DNA of 9,526 nt from Candidatus Bathyarchaeota archaeon (GTDB lineage Archaea; Thermoproteota; Bathyarchaeia; Bathyarchaeales; Bathyarchaeaceae). The number at the start of each line of letters is the position of its first letter. Position 1 is the stretch's first letter. The position numbers and the translations under genes are program-made. Below are positions 1-6,007 of the stretch, one piece after another. The notes beneath the pieces were generated by a model. It saw only the letters and a list, made by a program, of their open reading frames with translations. It did not search any database and had not been told where the DNA came from. The stretch is from contig JAOZIC010000209.1 of the NCBI GenBank assembly GCA_026014605.1, positions 7,992-17,517 of the forward strand, written 5' to 3'.

Positions 1-1
1 T

Positions 2-769
2 TTTCGCAGGCGCAAAAATTCAGGACAAACCCTCATCATCACAGCGTTGGTTATAGCCTTGCTGATTCTTTCTGTGGTTTACGGCGTTTTTGAAGCAGGC
101 AGAAGAAACGAAACACGCACCGCAACTACACTAAACACTCACATTTTAGCCACAAAACTAGGCTTGAAAAACACGGTAACAAGTGCCCTAGTCAATGTGT
201 CCAACGGCGGAGAAACTCAGGTTTTAACATCTAATCTTAACAAGTATGCTTCATTTGTTGGAAACCAATCACACTTTGGAAAAACCACGGTCCTGTTCAC
301 GGAATGTGACATTTCGCCATATGAATCAGGCATATGGATGTCGTGGGGTTCAGATGGAAACGGAGTGTCCAGTGCATCTGCAAACTTTACTTTGGTTTTT
401 AACACAATAGACTCTGAAACGGAAATGGAACACGCAACCAACATAACAACATCAATCAATGTGGACGGAACTTACAGCCTCTTGGAAGAAACAAACAAAC
501 AGGTAAACATAACATGCAACGTGCTAAATGAGGGCAAACCCGCTTTAGCCCAAAACATCACATTAGCTTATGATTATGATGGAAGTCTAGGAACACAAGA
601 TTGGATACAGGTAGATTCACCGACCATAACTGACTGCGGAAACGGAACATACACAATAGTATTTAATGCAGACACACAAACACGAACTGCACCCCTACAC
701 ATTTCAACCCAAGTCCATGACATGCGGGATGTTTTTGTGATGGCAAATGCTACATGTGTTGAAGTGTAA
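2..769 (+). CDS. Pilin-like secreted surface protein, 5'-partial
   Basis: The reading frame is open to the left edge, so the true start lies upstream; the TTG at 47 falls inside the membrane helix and is unlikely to be the start. The visible N-terminus is basic (RRRK), then NSGQT, then an uninterrupted hydrophobic helix of about 20 residues. This layout is typical of archaeal type IV pilin-like or N-terminally anchored surface proteins. The remainder is polar and extracellular in character, rich in Thr, Asn and Ser. Its last ~100 residues (after EETNKQVNITC) look like an Ig-like beta-sandwich. I count nine N-x-S/T sequons (NET, NVS, NQS, NFT, NIT three times, NGT, NAT) and four cysteines in the mature part. 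It converges on a glycosyltransferase operon, which may be related. Exact family not identified; secretion and surface location are inferred from the anchor and sequons. Confidence 0.75.
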   Translation, partial: FRRRKNSGQTLIITALVIALLILSVVYGVFEAGRRNETRTATTLNTHILATKLGLKNTVTSALVNVSNGGETQVLTSNLNKYASFVGNQSHFGKTTVLFTECDISPYESGIWMSWGSDGNGVSSASANFTLVFNTIDSETEMEHATNITTSINVDGTYSLLEETNKQVNITCNVLNEGKPALAQNITLAYDYDGSLGTQDWIQVDSPTITDCGNGTYTIVFNADTQTRTAPLHISTQVHDMRDVFVMANATCVEV

Positions 770-779
770 AAACAGAAGT

Positions 780-803
780 GTTTGACAACTTTGGTTGTTA
801 AAC
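780..803 (+). terminator. Stem-loop just after the pilin-like gene
   Basis: An almost perfect inverted repeat begins 11 nt after the stop codon at 767-769. The arms GTTTGACAAC (780-789) and GTTGTTAAAC (794-803) form 10 base pairs, including one G-T wobble, around a TTTG loop. It has no following T-tract, so it may act as an mRNA 3'-end stabiliser or processing site rather than a bacterial-style terminator. Confidence 0.45.
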
Positions 804-852
804 TGAAAACTGAACACTCATCGAGAATGCACAGCTTTTCTTATGTTTGCCG

Positions 853-870
853 AAAAAAGGGAAACAAAAT
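853..870 (-). terminator. Oligo-T tract after the glycan operon
   Basis: Read on the minus strand, this stretch lies 9-26 nt after the stop of the last glycosyltransferase and contains TTTT, then TTTCCC and TTTTTT. Archaeal RNA polymerase commonly stops at such oligo-T runs without a hairpin. The position at the end of a minus-strand operon fits; there is no experimental support. Confidence 0.35.
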
Positions 871-878
871 TTGAGTTG

Positions 879-1553
879 TCAATATTTTGTTAAAGATCTA
901 GAAGTTACAAAAGAATACTGCTTGCATCCACTCATTTTTGCACGCAAAAAGCCCATTACAATCAATATCGATTTGAATCCTACTAAAGTAGAGCTTCTAC
1001 GGTCACGGAAACTCAAACAGGTAAGCAAAAAAGATATGCCTATCCGGTAACGAGCTTCACCATTTTTTATCCAAGAAGTAATTGGGTATTTTTTTGGTAA
1101 CGGATTAACCGGATTTACGACGTATTTGCTGTAAACATGGTGTGGAGAACGAATAACTGCTTGAGAGATAACTGTGTCTTCCGCAAAATCAACAGGATAA
1201 ATGTATGCAAAAAGATCTTTGAATACTGAAACAGTTAGCAACTGAGCGTATCCTCCGCAACCAACTAAATCAGCATTTGATTTCAACGACTCCTCAACAA
1301 AGTTTTTTGGCAGTACCGTATCACCATCAACTCTCAAAATATGAGTGAAATCGTCCAAACACTCCTTTGATAGCGCATCTCGCATTGCCATACCTGCCCG
1401 TTCTCCTATGTATTTAAACTCGGGAAAGGGCTTGTTAGCAATAACAAGCTTGGAAACAGGGCAAGTCTGGCGATTTATAGATTCAACAGTCTTATCGTAA
1501 CCACCTAGCGAAACAACAACACATAGGATTCTAGGACCAGACATGCTCTTCAA
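879..1553 (-). CDS. Family 2 glycosyltransferase (GT-A fold)
   Basis: A 224-residue GT2-like glycosyltransferase, expected to move a sugar from a nucleotide-sugar donor to a glycan acceptor on the cytoplasmic side of the membrane. The N-terminus ILCVVVSLGGYDKTVESI is the first beta strand and helix of the nucleotide-binding fold; RVDGDTVLP (DGD at residues 76-78) is the metal-binding DXD motif followed by the usual hydrophobic turn; AEDT (124-127) fits the acceptor-side ED motif. It is short, with no clear C-terminal membrane helices, so it may depend on a partner for membrane association. The TTG at 1553 has GGAAGGAG four bases upstream; an ATG at 1544 is the alternative but is 13 bases from that site. 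The gene starts inside the 3' end of the radical SAM gene, a sign of translational coupling. Donor and acceptor cannot be predicted. Confidence 0.85.
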   Translation of the reverse strand: MKSMSGPRILCVVVSLGGYDKTVESINRQTCPVSKLVIANKPFPEFKYIGERAGMAMRDALSKECLDDFTHILRVDGDTVLPKNFVEESLKSNADLVGCGGYAQLLTVSVFKDLFAYIYPVDFAEDTVISQAVIRSPHHVYSKYVVNPVNPLPKKYPITSWIKNGEARYRIGISFLLTCLSFRDRRSSTLVGFKSILIVMGFLRAKMSGCKQYSFVTSRSLTKY

Positions 1554-2502
1554 AAAGCTCCTTCCAATGTGGATTTTTCTGAACGCATCCTTTGCACCCT
1601 TCGTGGTTCAATCCGACATCAAGTCGTTTATTGATTGCCTCTTGTATATCTATTTCTTCAACATGCCCCCAGTTATGTTCATATGAAATGTCACAGCATT
1701 GCATGAACTTACCGTTGTAACTGATTGCCATGTTTTCAAAACAGGTACACGGACGCTCCTGGGCGATAAGCTTGTTGATCAAACCTTTTCGATACGTTGA
1801 TAGCAAGTCTTCTGAACCTTGTGCAACATTGCTGCTTGTCAACCTATCTTCACCATAATGGAGGACTCGTATATCTTGCTTGAAGTCTGCAAACATTTCC
1901 TGCCAGTTGTGCAAATCATGTGCGTTCTTTTCAAACAATATGAAATTTACCCACATTCTGTGGTGACGTAATTTGTTATTCTTTACCCAATTAATTGTTT
2001 TAACAGCTTCCGAAAACAGTGGTCTACCATGAACTTCATTATACAAATCGGCGTTTGCAGCAGAAATCGTGAAACGTATGTCATCCACATTTTCGTCAAC
2101 TAACATGTGACGTTTCTTGAAAAGAACTCCGTTAGTGAAGAGGTCAATGCGGCAACCCAAATGCTTTTTGAGTATTGCACATATTTCGGGCAATCTGTTT
2201 TCCACAGTAGGGTCTGTATTCATCCATGGTCTAGCATAGTTTATGAATATTCCATTCCTTTTCAGTTCACTAGCTACATGTTCTATAGTAGAAAGCGGTA
2301 GATCACCGGATGAATCAATGAAATTGTGTTGAGGATTACAGAATACACAATTCAGTGGACAACGTCTGTTTGTTGTATCTATTTGCAGGACACCAGGTTG
2401 GCACGCCCACAGTGGTTTTCTTTTTAGAATTTTATGTATGCGTGCTCTGGATGTTCTAAATCGATGTTTTAGATCGACGAGACTAGAAAGTGCGGTGGTC
2501 AT
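1531..2502 (-). CDS. Radical SAM enzyme with SPASM-like C-terminal cysteine domain
   Basis: A radical S-adenosylmethionine enzyme of about 323 residues. Numbering from a possible TTG at 2514, the CxxxCxxC motif is RCPLNCVFC (C52, C56, C59) near the N-terminus, which binds the [4Fe-4S] cluster that cleaves SAM. The C-terminus has six more cysteines (C256, C258, C273, C274, C307, C310) around CTCFENMAISYNGKFMQCC and GCKGC, the pattern of a SPASM/twitch auxiliary iron-sulfur domain. Enzymes of this type modify peptides, sugars or other small substrates. It sits between two glycosyltransferases in the same operon, so a sugar or glycolipid modification is a reasonable inference but the reaction is not determined. 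The ATG at 2502 is preferred; the TTG at 2514 lacks an upstream ribosome binding site. The gap to the upstream gene is 19 nt, and a TATA-like TTTTAAATA overlaps that gene's stop codon, so an internal promoter is possible. Confidence 0.88.
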   Translation of the reverse strand: MTTALSSLVDLKHRFRTSRARIHKILKRKPLWACQPGVLQIDTTNRRCPLNCVFCNPQHNFIDSSGDLPLSTIEHVASELKRNGIFINYARPWMNTDPTVENRLPEICAILKKHLGCRIDLFTNGVLFKKRHMLVDENVDDIRFTISAANADLYNEVHGRPLFSEAVKTINWVKNNKLRHHRMWVNFILFEKNAHDLHNWQEMFADFKQDIRVLHYGEDRLTSSNVAQGSEDLLSTYRKGLINKLIAQERPCTCFENMAISYNGKFMQCCDISYEHNWGHVEEIDIQEAINKRLDVGLNHEGCKGCVQKNPHWKELFEEHVWS

Positions 2503-2521
2503 AACTAAACCCAACTTTTAT

Positions 2522-3280
2522 TTAAAATGATTTTTCGCCAACTCGGGCGTGAATATATCCTTTGATAAGACAGAATCTTCCAGAAATAACCGCGCTTACG
2601 ACCGTTTTGAAAAAGCCCCTTTTAGCAGTTTTCCAGTACGATAGCCCTCTTCGGTATTGACGGTCAGAGTCTTCTTTTGGGCGCAAGTGAATGTTATTGA
2701 CATAAAAGAATTTTGTAGGGTACTTTGCTTGGATACACTGCTGCATGAGGGTGTCTTCTCCTAGTTCAATTGATTTGACTTTTTCTTGGTCTTCGCATTC
2801 AGCTCTCACATTCAAGTTTACTGCGTATATGCCACTGAGACGTTCATCCTTCCACAAAGGAAGAAAACGCAATCCCCTCTTGACCAGAGTTCTCCAATTA
2901 ACTGGATAATCAACATGATCAAAGGACATGAAAGGAAACTTAGTTATCTGACTCATGAACAGCCGTATTTCAGGATCAAGCATGATATCAGCAGCGGTAA
3001 CCAAAACAACACGATAGAAAGCTGAGTCCATGCCTAACCTCATTAGATATGACAGCCTTTCCTTGTGTTCAATCGTTGTAGGAACATCGTTAATGCATAC
3101 AGTAATACGATGCTGTGGATCATATTTGCTGATTATCTTCTCAGCAACTTGTTCAGATGCGTCACTGCAGTTATCAAAAATGAGGATAACTTCAGAGGGC
3201 ACAAGATGGTATACAGTAGGAAGACTCAGAGGAAGCATATCAGCTTCATTGTGGATGGGCATAACGACACTGAAGTTCAT
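2522..3280 (-). CDS. Family 2 glycosyltransferase with altered DXD motif
   Basis: A 252-residue GT2-like protein. The N-terminus MNFSVVMPIHNEADMLPLSL is the classic start of this family (VVMPxxNE), and IFDNCSDAS (residues 34-42) matches the second nucleotide-binding strand. Where most members have DXD, this one reads VTAADIML (94-101), keeping only the last Asp. GEDTLMQQ (174-181) fits the acceptor ED motif, and a basic stretch QYRRGLSYWKTAKRG follows, typical of the end of the catalytic domain. No C-terminal membrane helices are obvious. The ATG at 3280 puts the family motif at the N-terminus and forms an ATGA overlap with the small upstream ORF; an in-frame ATG at 3304 would add eight residues (MQCWGFIC) and has GGAAGGT upstream. 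It is probably the first large gene of the operon. The altered DXD could mean metal-independent chemistry, a different donor or reduced activity. Confidence 0.83.
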   Translation of the reverse strand: MNFSVVMPIHNEADMLPLSLPTVYHLVPSEVILIFDNCSDASEQVAEKIISKYDPQHRITVCINDVPTTIEHKERLSYLMRLGMDSAFYRVVLVTAADIMLDPEIRLFMSQITKFPFMSFDHVDYPVNWRTLVKRGLRFLPLWKDERLSGIYAVNLNVRAECEDQEKVKSIELGEDTLMQQCIQAKYPTKFFYVNNIHLRPKEDSDRQYRRGLSYWKTAKRGFFKTVVSAVISGRFCLIKGYIHARVGEKSF

Positions 3281-3480
3281 GCAAATGAACCCCCAACATT
3301 GCATATAAAGCGACCTTCCAGTCCGCCAGAATGGTGTTTTACGCAGAACATTTGTTCATCAACCAAATTCATTGCCGCTTTTTTATCCAGCGCATGGGAA
3401 AGCGAAAACAGCAATATATCATTATGTATATTATGGTGCTTTGTTCTTTTAGGTCTTTCGAAACGATTTTTAGTTATCAT
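3277..3480 (-). CDS. Small unknown ORF leading the glycan operon
   Basis: A 67-residue ORF starting at ATG 3480 with AAAGGGAT ten bases or so upstream and an AT-rich TATA-like ATTATTTATTC near 3511-3521. The N-terminus is basic (MITKNRFERPKRTKHH), the middle is amphipathic (LLFSLSHALDKKAAMNL) and the end has two cysteines and a glycine-rich tail (FICNVGGSFA). No family recognised. Its TGA overlaps the preferred ATG of the downstream glycosyltransferase as ATGA, typical of translational coupling. The evidence is length, start signals and this overlap only; it could also be a chance ORF in a leader region, since a TATA-like box for the downstream gene lies within it. Confidence 0.35.
   Translation of the reverse strand: MITKNRFERPKRTKHHNIHNDILLFSLSHALDKKAAMNLVDEQMFCVKHHSGGLEGRFICNVGGSFA
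3302..3308 (-). promoter_or_regulatory. Possible TATA box for a leaderless glycosyltransferase mRNA
   Basis: On the minus strand the sequence reads CTTTATATG, and its centre is about 25-26 bases upstream of the A of ATG 3280. In archaea that spacing would place the transcription start at the start codon, giving a leaderless mRNA. This competes with the model in which the 67-residue ORF is translated from a longer transcript. Confidence 0.3.
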
Positions 3481-3545
3481 AACTAATCCCTTTCATATTC
3501 GATTTTTGAATAAATAATTTGGATGTTCAGAACTCATTTGTGAAT

Positions 3546-4487
3546 CTACTTAGCAGCAACACTTACTTTGAGCAACTCTTTAGCTACAGATGACTTTTTG
3601 TTGTCCCACAAGTTCACAAAAAGCAATTGCAAAGCTTTGAGGAACGTGTTGTAGTTTGTCCAAAGGAAAGAGATCTTTTCTTTCTTTCTTCGCAGCCCAG
3701 AATCGTGATCTTCACCGTTCTTTATGGAAAACAGAAGCTCTTGTTTGTCAGACAGTATATAGCAAGGAAGGTCATCAGACTTTACAGGCAGATATTTCAC
3801 GTCACTAAGACCCATTTTTTCTGCTATGAAATGGCTTTTTGGTGAATCATTTGTCAGAAGCAAGACTTTTACTTTCTTTTTGGAAATCCTTTCTAGGTTG
3901 TCGGTAAAACCAGAATGGTAAAGGCGTAACAGCCCCAAGTCAGGAGCTAGCACACATACTTCTTTCTTTGTTCTATCAACAATTTCGTTGGCTCTAAGGA
4001 TTAGTTGTTCTTCTCCTTCGAGTATCTGAAAGATTTCTTTAGTTTCTGGCTCTGCCTTTTTGTGGGGAACAGACAACCAAAGTTCAACTAATTCGTTCTT
4101 TTTCCTTTCCAAAAGTTGCACGTTGAGTCTTTTGGTTTTTACCAGAATGTCGTAGGCTTCCTCAAAGGGCGCAGCCGTGAATTTCAATGGTTTTTCTAAA
4201 ATACAAGAAACAAGACCACGTTTTTCCAAATCTCTTAGAATCCGGTAGGTCTCGGTTCTGTGTAAAGAAAGAGTGTCTGAAATTTCTCTAGCTTTTTGTA
4301 CCCCTGATCTTGCCAGATAGAGGTAGACGCGTATTTCGTTTCTTGCCAGATCAAACTGGAGAAATGTTTTCTCGATGTCTGCAAGAAAATCTAAGGGCTT
4401 TCTTTCTTTTTTTAGAAGTTTCCATACATGTGCGTTTTCGCCATATAGACTTCCAGAGTTTTTGGGTTTCTGTTTCAGTACTTCCAT
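3546..4487 (-). CDS. TrmB-family transcriptional regulator
   Basis: A 313-residue archaeal regulator. Residues about 35-100 form the TrmB winged helix-turn-helix: DLARNEIRVYLYLARSG is the characteristic first helix, REISDTLSLHRTETYRILRDLEKRGLV holds helices 2 and 3 with the recognition helix around 76-91, and the wing follows (KPLKFTAAP). A coiled-coil linker (about 115-135, RLNVQLLERKKNELVEL) leads to a C-terminal sensor domain (about 150-300) ending in FLWTNYNTFLKALQLLFVNLWD, a pattern common at the end of TrmB-type proteins. Family members bind sugars or other effectors and act as repressors or activators. The N-terminus has about 33 extra basic residues before the HTH, with no later ATG ahead of the HTH. 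It reads away from the palindrome-rich region at 4488-4794, so autoregulation is plausible. It is transcribed in the same direction as the glycan operon, 65 bp upstream of the small ORF. Effector unknown. Confidence 0.9.
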   Translation of the reverse strand: MEVLKQKPKNSGSLYGENAHVWKLLKKERKPLDFLADIEKTFLQFDLARNEIRVYLYLARSGVQKAREISDTLSLHRTETYRILRDLEKRGLVSCILEKPLKFTAAPFEEAYDILVKTKRLNVQLLERKKNELVELWLSVPHKKAEPETKEIFQILEGEEQLILRANEIVDRTKKEVCVLAPDLGLLRLYHSGFTDNLERISKKKVKVLLLTNDSPKSHFIAEKMGLSDVKYLPVKSDDLPCYILSDKQELLFSIKNGEDHDSGLRRKKEKISFLWTNYNTFLKALQLLFVNLWDNKKSSVAKELLKVSVAAK

Positions 4488-4794
4488 AGGGAATCCAACC
4501 TGAATTTAATTCCAATCCGAACTGGAAGTTATTTTTTCAACATTTAAGACGTATGAATATGAAGTATGAATCAATACTCAATGTTCATATTCTGAATTCG
4601 AATCGAAAATCGATAAATTTCATCCATATCTTTTCTTCGTATTATCAACATGCACTTAGAACTTTATTTGGCTGTGTATACACAACTTTTGACACACAAC
4701 CACCAAAATTACTAACAAAAAGAGCAAAAACGGTGCCTAAAAAGAAATAATTTATCTGATAGAGCAAGATATAATACATGTTGGGGAAAGACCA
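4488..4794. promoter_or_regulatory. Divergent intergenic region with several palindromes
   Basis: This 307-bp AT-rich region lies between the regulator and the membrane-protein gene. Perfect 9-bp arms GAATATGAA (4555-4563) and TTCATATTC (4584-4592) flank a second inverted repeat, AGTAT (4563-4567) and ATACT (4574-4578). ATCGA and TCGAT are spaced by three bases at 4602-4614, and a 12-bp perfect palindrome TGTGTATACACA is at 4673-4684. A TATA-like TCTTAAATG (minus strand, near 4541-4549) could serve the regulator, while AATAATTTAT (4745-4755) or GATATAATA (4768-4776) could serve the plus-strand gene. TrmB proteins bind inverted repeats, so these are candidate operators; which one is used is unknown. 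A 65-codon plus-strand ORF at 4553-4750 lacks a ribosome binding site and is not called. Confidence 0.5.
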
Positions 4795-5295
4795 GTGAAA
4801 CCCAACCGGAGCCGCATCCGCAATCTTAGAAAATATCTTGTACCAAAAAACAACATATGGCTAACAAGAGCGGTTCTCCTGTTCGGATTCATTTTGTTAG
4901 ATTACTTGGTCACACTGATTTTCATCAACAACCCAATGGAAGAAGGAAACATCCTAGTAAGAACGTTCATGGAAAACTACGGCATATTTGTAGGACTTAC
5001 ACTATTTGACATCATAATCAACATTCCAATCTACTTAATCATAACCTTCAACTCACATTTTGCGGCATTACCGCCCAAACTGTCAAAAATAGCAGAACCA
5101 ATAATCGAAGTATTCCTGGCATGGTTTGTTGCAGGATACCACTATAGCGGAGCAACAAGCTGGTTCTGGAATAGCCCCAACATGATAAGGCAATTCACCG
5201 GATTTTCGATTTACATAACGTTCGCGTTAATAGCATCTCAAGCTTCAAACATTGAGCGAATTCTAGTTCTTAAACAAAAAAATAGTCCCCAGTAA
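4795..5295 (+). CDS. Small multi-pass membrane protein, unknown function
   Basis: A 166-residue protein starting at GTG with GGGG eight bases upstream. A basic N-terminus of about 24 residues (RSRIRNLRKYL) is followed by four likely membrane helices: about 26-44, 62-85, 103-117 and 134-150, with a short polar C-tail. The positive-inside rule puts the N-terminus in the cytoplasm. The segment LLDYLVTLIFINNPMEEGN followed by ENYG resembles the first two helices of small archaeal and bacterial integral membrane proteins of the DUF5658 type (Asp and Thr in helix 1, then E-x-N before helix 2), but this is a weak resemblance. No catalytic motif is evident. It lies divergently from the TrmB regulator and could be its target; the next plus-strand gene begins 137 bp later and probably has its own promoter. 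Confidence 0.65.
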   Translation: MKPNRSRIRNLRKYLVPKNNIWLTRAVLLFGFILLDYLVTLIFINNPMEEGNILVRTFMENYGIFVGLTLFDIIINIPIYLIITFNSHFAALPPKLSKIAEPIIEVFLAWFVAGYHYSGATSWFWNSPNMIRQFTGFSIYITFALIASQASNIERILVLKQKNSPQ

Positions 5296-5432
5296 ACGTC
5301 AAACTCAGGACTTGTGTGTGCATAGGTGTGACATACAAATAATTAGTAACAGTTAGCTCAACTAAGTAATTTCAATCAAAACTTGAGCACAGCGAGTGCT
5401 TACCCATCCAGTGCTCTGAGACGGTGAACAAC
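5296..5432 (+). promoter_or_regulatory. Leader of the coiled-coil gene with alternative hairpins
   Basis: A TATA-like CAAATAATTAG at 5336-5346 predicts a start near 5367 and a leader of about 65 nt. In that leader AGCAC (5386-5390) can pair with GTGCT (5396-5400), or GAGCAC (5385-5390) with GTGCTC (5411-5416); the two pairings exclude each other. The second helix ends seven bases before the ribosome binding site GGTGA (5423-5427). Regulatory use is speculative. Confidence 0.3.
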
Positions 5433-5969
5433 ATGGTTACAGAGATACGAAGTTTCTTTTCCCTTCGGGAATTAAGTGAAAGCGTTGAACAAGAAATCTG
5501 CACATGCAAAACTTTAGGCGCTGAATACGGCGAAAAGCTAGGCGAATTGTTAAGAAAAAAACAGGAAAGCAACGCTGACGAAGAATGGGTAAAAGAATTG
5601 TCTGGGCTGCAAAAGACCGGAAAAGACACCAAAAGTAACAACAAAAGCAAAGGTAAAGGCAACGGAAAAAAGAAGGACGCAAAATCGGGCTGGATTCAAT
5701 TCAAAGACATCATGCTTTCCACAGAAAAACAGGGTGAGGCACAAATTCTTTTTGACGCAGTTGAAAACTTGAAAGAAAAAGAAACTCAACTCGAAAAGGT
5801 CAAAGAAAACATTGAAGACCTAAAAAAGCTGGGACTTGGAGAAAACATAATCTACCTAGCATACATTCATCAAGGCGTTCCAGAAAGAATAGTTTTAAAC
5901 AAGAAAGACGGCGACACAGAAAACAAGTTTGAGTTCGATGCAACAATCTCGCTTCCTTGCCCGACGTAA
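5433..5969 (+). CDS. Coiled-coil protein with Lys/Gly-rich linker, unknown function
   Basis: A 178-residue protein of no recognised family. The ATG at 5433 is chosen because GGTGA lies five bases upstream; the in-frame GTG at 5424 is part of that ribosome binding site. Layout: a helical N-terminal part (residues 1-60, with C23 and C25 as CTC), a low-complexity linker of about 26 residues rich in Lys, Gly, Ser and Asn (61-86), a WIQFKDIML segment, a strongly charged coiled coil (about 98-133, NLKEKETQLEKVKENIEDLKK) and a C-terminal segment with beta character (IIYLAYIHQG, ERIVLNKK, KFEFDATISL). No signal peptide or membrane helix, so probably cytoplasmic. It converges on the VWA gene with a 38-bp gap. 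Its similar size and character to the coiled-coil gene on the other side of the AAA+/VWA pair suggests, without proving, a shared system. It is not an obvious paralogue of that gene. Confidence 0.65.
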   Translation: MVTEIRSFFSLRELSESVEQEICTCKTLGAEYGEKLGELLRKKQESNADEEWVKELSGLQKTGKDTKSNNKSKGKGNGKKKDAKSGWIQFKDIMLSTEKQGEAQILFDAVENLKEKETQLEKVKENIEDLKKLGLGENIIYLAYIHQGVPERIVLNKKDGDTENKFEFDATISLPCPT

Positions 5970-6007
5970 ACAATCAATCATTCATTTTTGGCACAACAAA
6001 CTGCACT

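Noticed and set aside
847..1050. Plus-strand ORF of 67 codons
   Set aside because: It starts with TTG, has no ribosome binding site and lies antisense to the end of a well-supported glycosyltransferase.
3065..3517. Plus-strand ORF of 150 codons
   Set aside because: It is largely antisense to the N-terminus of the GT2 gene and the operon leader; the translation has no recognisable domain and looks like a shadow frame.
4553..4750. Plus-strand ORF of 65 codons in the intergenic region
   Set aside because: No ribosome binding site, composition reflects AT-rich DNA, and it overlaps the palindromes that look like regulatory sites.
5372..5789. Minus-strand Phe/Leu/Ser-rich ORFs
   Set aside because: They are antisense to the Lys/Glu-rich coiled-coil gene; Lys codons read backward give Phe and Leu.
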